Below are positions 1 through 8,409 of a stretch of DNA of 64,000 nt, in pieces; the stretch's first letter is position 1; each line of letters begins with the position of its first letter. This DNA is from Micromonospora violae (GTDB lineage: Bacteria > Actinomycetota > Actinomycetes > Mycobacteriales > Micromonosporaceae), in NCBI RefSeq assembly GCF_004217135.1, contig NZ_SHKK01000001.1, positions 4,216,001-4,280,000 of the forward strand, in the 5' to 3' direction. The translations under genes were made by a program, and so were the position numbers. The notes under the pieces were generated by a model, which was not told where the DNA came from, searched no databases, and worked only from the letters and a program-made list of their open reading frames with translations.

Positions 1-311
1 CCGCCGCCCTGGGGCGGACCGGCCGTCGGTGCCGATCGGCGCACGGCCGACTTCGGCAGCTCCCCCACCGCCGGCGCGTCGGCCACCGCCGGCACGTCGA
101 CCGTCGGCGGAACGTCCACCGGCAGCGCCACCTCGTCCGGGACCACCGCCGGCAGGACCGGCTCAGCCAGCACCGCCGGCAGGACCGGCTCGGCCGTGCG
201 GTCGAGGGCGGGGAGGGTGGGTCGGAACGGTCCGTGGCCGGCCGCCGGGTCGACGCCGAGGGGCGTCGCCGACGGGGTACGGAACTTCTTCGGATTGCGC
301 CTGGTAGGCAT
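1..311 (-). CDS. hypothetical protein, N-terminal part only (cut by window edge)
   Basis: An open frame starts with ATG at 311 and runs off the left edge without a stop, giving the first 103 residues. A strong ribosome binding site (GAAGGAGG) lies 5 bases before the ATG, which fixes the start. The protein begins MPTRRNPKKFRTPSATPLGV and then becomes Pro/Ala/Val-rich, with a duplicated EPVLPAV peptide and further VPAV-type repeats. This looks like a low-complexity linker rather than a folded domain. The region from 312 to 601 upstream has no other gene and presumably holds its promoter and that of the divergent gene at 602. I do not recognise the family. Confidence 0.6.
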   Translation of the reverse strand, partial: MPTRRNPKKFRTPSATPLGVDPAAGHGPFRPTLPALDRTAEPVLPAVLAEPVLPAVVPDEVALPVDVPPTVDVPAVADAPAVGELPKSAVRRSAPTAGPPQGG

Positions 312-601
312 CCGGGCCTCCTTCAATGCCGACCGGAACGGCCGGTCCCGCGCTGCGGCGGTCGGTCGGATCGGCTGGTGACCGCCGTCGCGCGACGGTC
401 GAGTGGGAAGGGACTGCTCACCGGGGCCAGGCAGGGCCATCGCCGCCGAACGGCGGGGAGGGGATGCGGGACGCCCGGGAGCGCACGGACCGCGACGCGG
501 GACGGCGGGCCGGCTCGGAAAGGGGGCGTCAGTTACGCATGTCCGTACCCTAGGCCACCGCCCGACCGACGCGCATCCGGTTTTGCTGGCACGATCGGCA
601 C

Positions 602-898
602 ATGCTGATCGCGTTCTCGATCACCCCGCTCGGCGGTGACGATTCCGTGGGCGATCTGGTCGCCGAGGCGGTACGGGTGGTCCGGGCGTCCGGCCTGCCC
701 AACCGGACCGATGCCATGTTCACCACCGTCGAGGGCGAATGGGACGAGGTGATGGCGGTGGTGAAGCGGGCGGTCGACGTGGTCGCCGCGCAGGCGCCCC
801 GGGTGAGTGTGGTGCTCAAGGCCGACATTCGGCCCGGGGTCACCGACGCGCTCACCGGGAAGATCGCCCGAATCGAAGCCCGTCTCGCCGAAGGCTGA
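602..898 (+). CDS. MTH1187-type thiamine-binding protein
   Basis: 98 residues. The small ferredoxin-like fold of the thiamine_BP family (PF01910; MTH1187/YkoF-like) is suggested by the opening [11 protein letters not shown], the central segment [19 protein letters not shown] and the tail VLKADIRPG followed by an amphipathic helix. Family members bind thiamine or a precursor and are usually full length at about 100 residues, as here. The gene stands alone: the next gene starts about 190 bases downstream on the same strand. It diverges from the truncated gene at the left edge. No thiamine gene or TPP riboswitch is visible nearby, so the ligand is inferred from family only. Confidence 0.8.
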   Translation: MLIAFSITPLGGDDSVGDLVAEAVRVVRASGLPNRTDAMFTTVEGEWDEVMAVVKRAVDVVAAQAPRVSVVLKADIRPGVTDALTGKIARIEARLAEG

Positions 899-1086
899 CT
901 CCCACCGGGCGCGATGACGACACGTTTCCCTGCGCGGGCCCGTCCACCACCGCCGAAAGCCCGAGCCGCCATCGACAACTGCCAGGTTACGGGCAGTAGC
1001 GGGACGCCGATCACTGGTCCGTATCGGCCCACATCACGGTAAGTTTTCAACCGCTGATAGTGGTGTGACGAGAGGTGGCGGCACGA

Positions 1087-2529
1087 ATGGCTGATCAGGC
1101 GAGGGCACAAATCGGTGTGACCGGGCTGGCGGTGATGGGTCGCAATGTGGCCCGCAACCTGGCCCGCAACGGCTTCACGGTGGCGATCCACAACCGCTCG
1201 CCGGAGCGCACCCGCAGCCTGGTCGCCGAGCACGGCGACGAGGGCACGTTCGTGCCGGGCGAGACGATGGCCGACTTCGTGGCGTCGCTGGAGCGCCCCC
1301 GCGCGGTCATCGTCATGGTCAAGGCCGGCGCGCCCACCGACGCGGTGATCGACGAGTTGGTGCCGCTGCTCGACGAGGGCGACATCATCGTCGACTGTGG
1401 CAACGCCCACTTCGCCGACACCCGCCGTCGGGAGGAGGCGCTGCGGGCCCAGGGGCTGCACTTCAGCGGCACCGGCGTCTCCGGCGGCGAGGAGGGCGCA
1501 CTGCGCGGGCCGAGCATCATGCCGGGCGGTTCCGCCGAGTCGTACGCCAAGCTCGGGCCGATGTTCGAGAAGATCGCCGCCCAGGTGGACGGCGTGCCGT
1601 GCTGCATGCACGTCGGGCCGGACGGCGCCGGGCACTTCGTCAAGATGGTGCACAACGGCATCGAGTACGCCGACATGCAGCTCATCGCCGAGGCGTACGA
1701 CCTGCTTCGGGCCGGCCTGGACGCGACGCCGGCCGAGATCGCGGAGATCTTCCGCGACTGGAACAACGGCGAGCTGGAGTCGTTCCTCATCGAGATCACC
1801 GCCGACGTGCTCGCGCACACCGACGCGGCGACCGGCCGGTCCTTCGTGGACATCGTGCAGGACCGGGCCGAGCAGAAGGGCACCGGTCGGTGGACCGTGC
1901 AGAGCGCACTGGACCTGGGCATTCCGATCACCGGGATCGCCGAGGCGACGTTCGCGCGCTCGCTCTCCGGGCACGTCGACCAGCGCGAGGCGGCCCGTCG
2001 GGCATTCCCCGACGCGGGTGAGAAGTGGCAGGTCAGCGACCGGGAGACCTTCGTCGAGGACGTCCGCCGGGCGCTGCTCGCTTCCAAGATCGTCGCGTAC
2101 GCGCAGGGCTTCGACCACATCCGCGCGGGCAGCCAGGAATACAACTGGGACATCGACCTCGGCGGCACCGCGACGATCTGGCGGGGCGGCTGCATCATCC
2201 GGGCCCGCTTCCTCAACCGGATCCGCGAGGCGTACGACGAGCAGCCCGACCTGCCGACGCTGCTGGTGGCGCCGTACTTCGCCGAGGCGGTCAGCGCTGG
2301 CGTACCGAGTTGGCGACGGGTGGTGGCCGACGCGACCCGGGCGGGTGTACCGACGCCCGCCTTCTCGTCGTCGCTGGCGTACTTCGACGCGCTGCGCGCG
2401 GAGCGGCTGCCCGCCGCGCTGATCCAGGGTCTGCGGGACAACTTCGGCGCGCACACCTACCAGCGGGTGGACCGCGACGGCTCGTTCCACACCACCTGGG
2501 CCGCCGACCGCACCGAGTCCCCGGCGTAG
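1087..2529 (+). CDS. gnd: 6-phosphogluconate dehydrogenase, decarboxylating
   Basis: Oxidises 6-phosphogluconate to ribulose 5-phosphate and CO2 with NADP+ or NAD+, in the cytosolic oxidative pentose phosphate pathway. The 480-residue protein has the N-terminal Rossmann motif GLAVMGRN and the substrate-binding segments GTGVSGGEEGALRGPSIMPG and KMVHNGIEYADMQ (catalytic Lys and Asn). The C-terminal helical domain carries the diagnostic IWRGGCIIRA. This length matches the long, decarboxylating form. I place the start at ATG 1087 with GAGAGG about 11 bases upstream; an in-frame GTG at 1075 is possible and would add four residues. A strong hairpin terminator follows at 2568. Confidence 0.95.
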   Translation: MADQARAQIGVTGLAVMGRNVARNLARNGFTVAIHNRSPERTRSLVAEHGDEGTFVPGETMADFVASLERPRAVIVMVKAGAPTDAVIDELVPLLDEGDIIVDCGNAHFADTRRREEALRAQGLHFSGTGVSGGEEGALRGPSIMPGGSAESYAKLGPMFEKIAAQVDGVPCCMHVGPDGAGHFVKMVHNGIEYADMQLIAEAYDLLRAGLDATPAEIAEIFRDWNNGELESFLIEITADVLAHTDAATGRSFVDIVQDRAEQKGTGRWTVQSALDLGIPITGIAEATFARSLSGHVDQREAARRAFPDAGEKWQVSDRETFVEDVRRALLASKIVAYAQGFDHIRAGSQEYNWDIDLGGTATIWRGGCIIRARFLNRIREAYDEQPDLPTLLVAPYFAEAVSAGVPSWRRVVADATRAGVPTPAFSSSLAYFDALRAERLPAALIQGLRDNFGAHTYQRVDRDGSFHTTWAADRTESPA

Positions 2530-2567
2530 CCGGCCCGGCGCCCCCGCGCCCGCACCGGGCTCGATTC

Positions 2568-2608
2568 TGGCCGTGGTGGCCTCCCACGCAGGGAGGCCAC
2601 CACGGCCA
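2568..2608 (+). terminator. hairpin terminator after gnd
   Basis: An 18-base perfect stem (2568-2585 with 2591-2608) closes a 5-base loop ACGCA, about 40 bases after the gnd stop. It is the first of two hairpins between convergent gnd and the pirin gene. Confidence 0.85.
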
Positions 2609-2646
2609 TTTGGCGCAAGATCCCAGAGCGGAGACAGCCCGGCTCC

Positions 2647-2721
2647 GTCGATCAAGGAGTTGTGGTGCCCGGCTTGGGGCCGGGAGGGCGATTTGTCACC
2701 CACCACAACCCCATGATCGAC
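2647..2721. repeat. long intergenic inverted repeat, family B copy 1
   Basis: Left arm 2647-2667 (GTCGATCAAGGAGTTGTGGT...) and right arm 2701-2721 are inverted copies with two mismatches around a 33-base loop. The same arm sequence recurs at 4103-4179. This copy sits between convergent genes, so it could act as a terminator, but the second copy does not. Confidence 0.75.
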
Positions 2722-2809
2722 GGGGCGGGGTGGGGCGGGGCGGGGTGGGGCGGGGCGGGTTGGGGCGGGGTGGGGTGGGGCGGGGTGGGGTGGGGCGGGT
2801 GGGGGCGGG
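2721..2809. repeat. G-run low-complexity tract
   Basis: About 90 bases made of GGGG runs separated by single T or C (units such as GGGGCGGGGTG), ending directly at the pirin stop codon. The plus strand fulfils the pattern for stacked G-quadruplexes many times over. The pirin mRNA strand carries the C-rich complement. No gene is seen in it. Confidence 0.8.
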
Positions 2810-3571
2810 TCAGGCGACCGTGGCGTGCATCTCCCAGACGAGGATCTCGGCCGGTTCGTCGGCGGTGACCCGCCGGCCACCGGTCATGGTGAGCCGGGCC
2901 GCGTCGCCACTGCCGAGCGGGCCGCTGCCCTCCAGGGTCACCGTGCCGTTGGGCACGTAGAGGTGCACGTAGGGCGCGTCGGGGATGGTGACCTCGTCGC
3001 CGGGGGCGAGCCGGGCGGCGTGCAGCGTCGCGTACCGGTTGCGGATTCGGATCGCGGACGCCCCGTCGTAGCGCTCCATCCCGGAGGCGACCGGCACCAG
3101 ACCCCCGCGGAGCAGCTCGTCCTCGATCTCCAACTGCTCGTAGCCGGGGTCGATGCCCTCCTCGTCGGGGAGCACCCACATCTGCACGAAGTGCACCGGG
3201 TCGCTGTGCGGCTCCTGGTTGTTGAGCCGCCAGGCGTCGTTCTTCTCCGAGTGCAGAATGCCGGTGCCGGCGCTCATCCGCTGGGCCAGCCCCGGGTAGA
3301 TCACCCCGGAGTGCCCGGTCGAGTCCTGGTGCACCAGCGAACCGCGCAGCACCCAGGTCACAATTTCCATGTCCTGGTGCGGGTGGGTCTCGAAGCCGGC
3401 CCCCGGTCGGACCACGTCGTCGTTGTTGACCAGCAGCAGACCGTGGTGGGTGTTGGCCGGGTCGTAGTGCCGGGAGAACGAGAAGGAGTGCTTGGAGTCC
3501 AGCCAGGAGATCCGGGTGGCGAAGCGATCATCGGCCCGACGGATGTCGACAGCGGGTGCGGGCGCGGTCAC
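2810..3571 (-). CDS. pirin family protein
   Basis: 253-residue bicupin of the pirin/YhaK family. Family features are the N-terminal FSFSRHYDP, the metal-site segment HPHQDMEIVTWVLRGSLVHQDS and SAGTGILHSEKN. Members act as quercetin dioxygenase-like enzymes or redox-sensing regulators; the substrate cannot be told from sequence. The start is taken as GTG at 3571 because it overlaps the stop of the upstream small gene as GTGA, giving translational coupling; a longer frame reaches 3610 but would run deep into the upstream gene. The gene ends directly at a G-rich tract and converges with gnd. Confidence 0.85.
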   Translation of the reverse strand: MTAPAPAVDIRRADDRFATRISWLDSKHSFSFSRHYDPANTHHGLLLVNNDDVVRPGAGFETHPHQDMEIVTWVLRGSLVHQDSTGHSGVIYPGLAQRMSAGTGILHSEKNDAWRLNNQEPHSDPVHFVQMWVLPDEEGIDPGYEQLEIEDELLRGGLVPVASGMERYDGASAIRIRNRYATLHAARLAPGDEVTIPDAPYVHLYVPNGTVTLEGSGPLGSGDAARLTMTGGRRVTADEPAEILVWEMHATVA

Positions 3572-3795
3572 CAGGCACGCTGCCCGGCGTCGGGGGTCGA
3601 CGGTGCCCAACTCATTGCCGGCTCACCGATGGCCAGTTCGGCGATCTCGCCGGTGCGCAGCTGCGGTGTGTGGCCGAACTCGGCGCAGTGCTGCTCGGCG
3701 ATCTCGGCGCAGATCTCGGCCACCTGCTCGCAGATCGGATCGCCCAGATCGGCGGCGTTCAACGCCATGATCATCTTGAATCGGAGATCCCGCAT
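3568..3795 (-). CDS. small hypothetical protein, coupled to pirin
   Basis: 75 residues starting at ATG 3795 with a GGGGGAG ribosome binding site just upstream. It has three cysteines and an acidic, helical middle (LGDPICEQVAEICAEIAEQH). Its stop overlaps the pirin GTG start by four bases. The longer frame reaching 4134 reads through low-complexity DNA and is rejected. I do not recognise the family; the coupling suggests it is expressed with pirin. Confidence 0.65.
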   Translation of the reverse strand: MRDLRFKMIMALNAADLGDPICEQVAEICAEIAEQHCAEFGHTPQLRTGEIAELAIGEPAMSWAPSTPDAGQRAW

Positions 3796-4102
3796 ATCTC
3801 CCCCAACCGCCGTCGTCCCACCACCTCCGGACCCTACCCGCCGCCCTTGCACAGGACCCCGAAACGACCGCACCCACCCGCGCGTATACCGCCCCCGATC
3901 AGGAGCTGCCCCAACCGCGCAGCCCACCCTGCCCATCCGCCCCACCCCTTCGCTCACCCCGCCCCGCCCCGCCCCACCCGTCCGCCACGCCCTAGCCCCG
4001 CCCCACCCGTCCGCTCTCACCCGCCCGTTCGCCTCGCCTGTCGCCCTGCCCCGCCCCGCCGTCCTCGCTCCTGACCCACCCCGACCCACCCGACCCCGAC
4101 TG
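3796..4102. other. intergenic, C-rich low complexity, no gene
   Basis: This stretch consists mainly of CCCACCC/CCGCCCC-type runs with no credible coding frame. The bases nearest 3796 should hold the promoter for the small gene and pirin, but I see no clear -35/-10 pair. Confidence 0.6.
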
Positions 4103-4179
4103 GGTCGATCATGGAGTTGTGGTGGGGGATGCAAGTCGCAAAAGCACCGAATCTTCCCACCACAACTCCATGATCGACC
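4103..4179. repeat. long intergenic inverted repeat, family B copy 2
   Basis: Perfect 24-base arms (4103-4126 and 4156-4179; GGTCGATCATGGAGTTGTGG...) enclose a 29-base loop. The arms match those at 2647-2721 with few changes while the loops differ. It lies between two genes of the same (minus) orientation. Confidence 0.85.
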
Positions 4180-4205
4180 GGGGCATGGCGGGCGGGGTGA
4201 ACGGC

Positions 4206-4310
4206 GAGCGCGGGGGCGGGGGGCGAGGGCGCGAGGGCGCGGGGGCGCGGGGGCGCGGGGGCGCGGGGGCGCGGGTGGGGGTGGGGGCGCGGGTGGGGGC
4301 GGGGGCGGGG
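4206..4310. repeat. GCGCGGGG tandem low-complexity tract
   Basis: A run of about 105 bases built from GCGCGGGG(G) octamers that drifts into GTGGGGGC units. It has G-quadruplex potential on the plus strand. It lies between the family B repeat and the end of the small gene at 4370. No coding content. Confidence 0.75.
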
Positions 4311-4369
4311 ATGCGGCGACGCCGCCCGCAAGGGGTGCGGGCGGCGTCGGGGACGGGTGGGGGGGATGG

Positions 4370-4555
4370 TCAGAAGAAGCGGCGGCGCTTGGCCTTCTGC
4401 GGACGCATCAGGTCCGCACCCTTGGTCAGCAACCGGGTCGCCCCGGAGGGACCACGCCGGGCCTCCAGGGTATGGCTGAGTCGTCGGGCACCGGCTGCGG
4501 CCAACGGCACCGCGACCGCCATCACCGCCCACTGGGCAATGCGCTTCTGGATCAT
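4370..4555 (-). CDS. small membrane protein, hypothetical
   Basis: 61 residues. A perfect Shine-Dalgarno (GGAGGTGA) lies about 6 bases before ATG 4555. An N-terminal hydrophobic segment (AVMAVAVPLAAAG, residues 10-22) is followed by a strongly basic tail ending KAKRRRFF, so it is probably a single-pass or membrane-associated protein with a cytoplasmic basic tail. It lies downstream of the uppS end in the same direction with about 70 bases between. No function can be given. Confidence 0.7.
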   Translation of the reverse strand: MIQKRIAQWAVMAVAVPLAAAGARRLSHTLEARRGPSGATRLLTKGADLMRPQKAKRRRFF

Positions 4556-4626
4556 GTGGGTTCACCTCCGTCAGTGGCTTCTGACGTCTCTGATACCCAG
4601 AGTGACGTGCGGGTAAGCGCGTGGGC

Positions 4627-5439
4627 TCAGATAACCGGTGCGACCGGGTTGGGCAGCGCGCCGCCGAAGCGTCGGTCGCGCTGCGCGTACAACTCGCAGG
4701 CGTACCAGAGGTGACGGCGGTCAAAGTCGGGCCAGAGCGTGTCCAGGAAGACCAGCTCGGCGTACGCGGTCTGCCAGAGCAGGAAGTTGGAGATCCGCTC
4801 CTCCCCGGAGGGGCGCAGGAACAGGTCGACCTCCGGGATCTCCGGGTGGTAGAGGTACTTCGCCACGGTCTTCTCGGTGACCTTCGCCGGATCCAACCGG
4901 CCGGCCGCCACATCCCGCGCGATCGCGGCGGCGGCGTCACCGATCTCGGCCTGCCCGCCGTAGTTGACGCAGAACTGCAGGGTCAGCGTCGTGTTGTCGC
5001 GGGACATCTCCTCGGCGGTCTGCAACTCGGAGATGACGCTCTTCCACAGCCGACCGGACCGGCCCGACCACACCACCCGGACCCCGAGGTCGACCAGTTG
5101 GTCCCGGCGGCGACGGATCACGTCCCGGTTGAAACCCATCAGGAACCGGACCTCGTCGGGCGAGCGCCGCCAGTTCTCGGTGGAGAACGCGTACGCCGAC
5201 AGGTACGGGATGCCCATCTCGATGGCACCCTCGATGGTGTCGAAGAGGCTGTGCTCCCCCGCCTCGTGCCCCTTGGTGCGGGGCAGCCCGCGGTCCTTGG
5301 CCCAGCGGCCGTTGCCGTCCATCACCACCGCCACGTGCTTCGGCACCGCCTCGGTGGGCAGCGCCGGAGGGCGGGCCCCGGACGGGTGTGGTGTGGGCGG
5401 GGTCGGCTCGCGTCGGCCGGCCTTCTTCGATCGGATCAC
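4627..5439 (-). CDS. uppS: isoprenyl transferase (cis-prenyl diphosphate synthase)
   Basis: 270 residues. Condenses isopentenyl diphosphate units in Z configuration to make the polyprenyl carrier lipid for cell wall synthesis. The family signature is clear: [12 protein letters not shown] near residue 40 (catalytic Asp, diphosphate-binding Asn/Arg), [10 protein letters not shown], and the C-terminal [21 protein letters not shown] 5439 is chosen because it begins 4 bases after the recO stop and the frame upstream of it is recO antiframe. The recO-uppS order is the classical actinobacterial one. The proline-rich N-terminal 30 residues are an extension. Chain length of the product cannot be read from sequence. 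Confidence 0.93.
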   Translation of the reverse strand: MIRSKKAGRREPTPPTPHPSGARPPALPTEAVPKHVAVVMDGNGRWAKDRGLPRTKGHEAGEHSLFDTIEGAIEMGIPYLSAYAFSTENWRRSPDEVRFLMGFNRDVIRRRRDQLVDLGVRVVWSGRSGRLWKSVISELQTAEEMSRDNTTLTLQFCVNYGGQAEIGDAAAAIARDVAAGRLDPAKVTEKTVAKYLYHPEIPEVDLFLRPSGEERISNFLLWQTAYAELVFLDTLWPDFDRRHLWYACELYAQRDRRFGGALPNPVAPVI

Positions 5440-5443
5440 TCGG

Positions 5444-6310
5444 TCACTCCCTGTTCGCGCCGTCCGCCCCGGCCTCGACGCCGTCGTGTGGCCGGAGCAC
5501 CACCGCCCCGGTGCCTTCCGGCGGCGAGGCGGTGCCGGCCGCCGAGGGACCCCGGTCGACCAGCGGCAGCGAGCGTAGCGCGCGCTCCAGGTGCCACTGC
5601 AGGTGCGCGGCGACCAGCCCACTGCATTCCCGACGTACGGCGGTGTCGGTGGCGTCGGCGATCACCCAGTCGCCGGTGGTGAGCGCGGACATCAGATCGA
5701 TGGTGGCCGGCGCGGGATGAGCCGCACCGGGTGGCCGACAATCCGGGCAGACGGTGCCGCCGGCCGGCACCGAGAACGCCCGGTGTCGCCCGGTCGTGCC
5801 GCAGACCGCGCAGGCGACCAGCGCGGGCGCCCAGCCGGCCAGGGACATCCCGCGCAGCAGGTACGCGTCGAGCACCAGGGTGGTGGCGTGCTCGCCCCGG
5901 GACAGCGCCTTCAGCGCGCCGACGGTGAGCTGGAACAGCCGCAGCGACGGTTCCCGTTCCACCGGGGTCAGCCGCTCGGCGGTCTCGGCGATCGCGCTGG
6001 CCGCCGTGTAGCGCGGGTAGTCACCCAGGAACCGTTTGCCGTACAGGTCGATGCCCTCGACCTGGCTGATGGTGTGCAGGGAGCTGCCGTGATTGCCCTT
6101 CGGGTCACCGGCGAGCTGGAGGTCGACGTGGCCGAACGGCTCCAGCCGGGCGCCGAACTTGCTGGTGGTGCGGCGGATCCCGCGGGCCACCGCACGCAGC
6201 CGGCCGTGCCGGCGGGTGAGCAGCGTGATGATCCGGTCGGACTCGCCGAGTTTCTGCACACGCAGCACCACCGCGTCGTCGCGGTAGAGCTGTCGGCGGT
6301 ACCCGGCCAT
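5444..6310 (-). CDS. recO: DNA repair protein RecO
   Basis: 288 residues. Recombination mediator that loads RecA on SSB-coated DNA in the RecFOR pathway. The N-terminal OB fold is visible ([30 protein letters not shown]), and the C-terminal helical domain carries the zinc site CAVCG...CPDC. The tail, rich in Ala/Gly/Asp, is a nonconserved extension. Starts at ATG 6310; the divergent DUF4097 gene begins 100 bases away. The stop lies 4 bases from the uppS GTG start, so the two are likely one transcript. Confidence 0.93.
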   Translation of the reverse strand: MAGYRRQLYRDDAVVLRVQKLGESDRIITLLTRRHGRLRAVARGIRRTTSKFGARLEPFGHVDLQLAGDPKGNHGSSLHTISQVEGIDLYGKRFLGDYPRYTAASAIAETAERLTPVEREPSLRLFQLTVGALKALSRGEHATTLVLDAYLLRGMSLAGWAPALVACAVCGTTGRHRAFSVPAGGTVCPDCRPPGAAHPAPATIDLMSALTTGDWVIADATDTAVRRECSGLVAAHLQWHLERALRSLPLVDRGPSAAGTASPPEGTGAVVLRPHDGVEAGADGANRE

Positions 6311-6412
6311 CGGGTCATTCTCCCTCGGGGTGTGAAATCAGGGTTGGTTCGGGGTGCAAGCGCGGTTGAACCCCGATGCGGCCGGCTCGTGCTCGGCCGT
6401 AGCGTGCTGGCC

Positions 6413-7222
6413 ATGGCACTGCACCTGACCACCACCCCGCGCCGTCGTCGCGTCGTCACTCCCGTCGCGCTTGGGCTCGCCACCACCCTCATCGTGCTCG
6501 CTGGGTGCGACAACCTGTCGTTCCGCCGCCTCGACTACGACAACACCGAGGCGGTCCAGATCACCACGATCCGGCTCTCCGGGAGCTCGGGCGACGTGGT
6601 GGTCCGCGGCACCGGCCCGGCGTCCGAGGTGCGGATCAAGCGGGTGGTGCGCTACCAGGGCGGTGAACCGGACAACACCCGGTACGAGATCAAGGGCAGC
6701 GAGCTGGTGCTGGACACCGACTGCGGCTCGCGGTGCAGCGTCTCCTACGAGGTGACGGTGCCGGAGGGGGTGTCGGTGCAGGGCGAGACCACCTCCGGCA
6801 ACGTCGAGCTGACCCGGGTCGGCACCGTGGAGCTTCAGGTGACCTCGGGTGACGTACGGATCTCCGGCGCGTCGGGCGCGCTCGGGGTGGAGACCCGCTC
6901 CGGCAACATCGAGGTGAACGAGGCTGCCGCGGCGGTTCGGCTGCGCGCCTCGTCCGGAGATATCACCGCACGCCGGCTGGGCGGCACTGTCGACGCCGAA
7001 GCCCGCTCCGGCAATGTCAACGTCGAACTGGACCAGCCCGCCTCGGCCCGGGTCCACGCCTCCAGCGGCGACGTCACGCTGCTGGTGCCGCGGGGCAGCT
7101 ACCGGGTCCGGTCCAACGCCGACTCCGGTGACGAGACCGTCACCGTCGTGGACAACCCTGCCGCGTCCCTGGTGCTCGACGGTTCGGCCAAGAGCGGCAA
7201 CCTCACGATCAGCGAGCGTTGA
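6413..7222 (+). CDS. DUF4097-type lipoprotein
   Basis: 269 residues with a lipoprotein signal: basic RRRR, hydrophobic core and lipobox LAGC with Cys32. The mature part is a run of short beta repeats with recurring SGDV/SGNI/SGNV motifs, typical of the DUF4097 beta-helix family. It should sit on the outer face of the membrane; function unknown. The ATG at 6413 is favoured by the signal peptide; the longer frame starting at 5591 runs through recO and is spurious. Its last 14 bases overlap the end of the convergent acyltransferase gene. Confidence 0.85.
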   Translation: MALHLTTTPRRRRVVTPVALGLATTLIVLAGCDNLSFRRLDYDNTEAVQITTIRLSGSSGDVVVRGTGPASEVRIKRVVRYQGGEPDNTRYEIKGSELVLDTDCGSRCSVSYEVTVPEGVSVQGETTSGNVELTRVGTVELQVTSGDVRISGASGALGVETRSGNIEVNEAAAAVRLRASSGDITARRLGGTVDAEARSGNVNVELDQPASARVHASSGDVTLLVPRGSYRVRSNADSGDETVTVVDNPAASLVLDGSAKSGNLTISER

Positions 7223-8282
7223 TCTCGACGCTGGCCGCTTCCCCGGCCACCCGCTGCGCCGGCACCACCGCTGGTCCGCCGGTCGTCCCGCCTCCGGGGA
7301 TCAGCTCCGGGCGGCGGCGGGCGGCGACGTCCTCGACCCAGCCGACGGCCAGGGTGACCAGCCCGACCAGGGCGAAGACCAGCAGCACCCGGATGGCCAG
7401 GCCCACCGGGTCCTGGTGGGACCAGCCCACCACGTCGACCAGTGGGGTGAGCGCCACCACGAACGGCATGTGCCAGAGGTAGACGGTGAGCGCCCGCCGG
7501 TTGAGCACGGTCACCGCCCGGTCGGCCAGTCGGCTCCGGCTCAGCCAGGCGATCCCGGCCGGTGCCCGACCCAGCACGATCAGGATGAACGCGGCCGACC
7601 AGAGGGCGTTGCCCAGGTGGTTGTCGTTGAGGTCGTACCCGCGCGGGCCGGGGTGCGCGATGATCCAGGCGCCGCCGGCCACGGCGAGGGCGGCGGCCAC
7701 GGGGTACAGCAGCCGGTTGGAGAGCCGACGCAGCATCCCGGCGTGGTGGGCGAAGCCGAGCAGCCAGGCTCCGAAGTAGAGCCCGAACTCGCGCAGCACC
7801 GACGGCGCCGGGTAGATCCCCACCTCGATCGTCACCAGCAGCAGGTACGGGGCGAGCAGGGTCGGCAGCGGGGCACGCCGGAACAGCCACCACGCGACCG
7901 GCGAGGCGAACACGAACCACAGGTAGTCGCGCAAATACCAGATGACGCTCAACGCCAGCGCCCCCCAGTGGTTGGCCGGCGGGTCGGCGACCGGGAACAG
8001 CCACAGCAGCACCCGAGGGCTCACCGGCAGCCCGGTGAACAGCATGGCCGGTACGAAGACCACCGCGACCACCCACAGCGACGGCAGCAGCCGCCGCAGC
8101 CGACGCCCCACCGCCGCCGGTCCGGCGCGGGTCAGCGACGCGGCCATCAGTGAGCCCGCCAGCGCGAACATCACCGACATGGCAGGGAAGACGAGGGTGA
8201 GGGTCGCCCATCCGGTGACGTGGTAGACCACCACTCGAACGATGGCCAGGGAACGGAGAAGATCGAGGTACCTGTTGCGCAT
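7209..8282 (-). CDS. acyltransferase 3 family membrane protein
   Basis: 357 residues with about ten hydrophobic segments. The opening RNRYLDLLRSLAIVRVVVYH contains the conserved R-x10-H pair of the acyltransferase_3 (OafA/WecH) family, which O-acylates sugars or cell-envelope polymers with the catalytic His near the membrane. The product and acceptor are unknown. It stands alone, converging with the DUF4097 lipoprotein gene (14-base overlap). The Ala/Arg-rich tail (WVEDVAARRRPELIPGGG onward) is cytoplasmic by charge. Start ATG 8282 fits the family N-terminus. Confidence 0.85.
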   Translation of the reverse strand: MRNRYLDLLRSLAIVRVVVYHVTGWATLTLVFPAMSVMFALAGSLMAASLTRAGPAAVGRRLRRLLPSLWVVAVVFVPAMLFTGLPVSPRVLLWLFPVADPPANHWGALALSVIWYLRDYLWFVFASPVAWWLFRRAPLPTLLAPYLLLVTIEVGIYPAPSVLREFGLYFGAWLLGFAHHAGMLRRLSNRLLYPVAAALAVAGGAWIIAHPGPRGYDLNDNHLGNALWSAAFILIVLGRAPAGIAWLSRSRLADRAVTVLNRRALTVYLWHMPFVVALTPLVDVVGWSHQDPVGLAIRVLLVFALVGLVTLAVGWVEDVAARRRPELIPGGGTTGGPAVVPAQRVAGEAASVEINAR

Positions 8283-8409
8283 CAGCCTGCATCTGGGTCG
8301 GGGACGCCGGGTACAACCTACCTACCCGGTGTGGGGCGGCCACCAAACGACCCCGACCTCAACCGACCAAAGGTGGACATACCGCCGGTCGGCACCCCGA
8401 TGAGCTGGG

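Noticed and set aside
550..2880. 776-residue open frame on the minus strand across gnd
   Set aside because: It is antisense to well-supported gnd and has no family features; long antisense frames are expected at this GC content.
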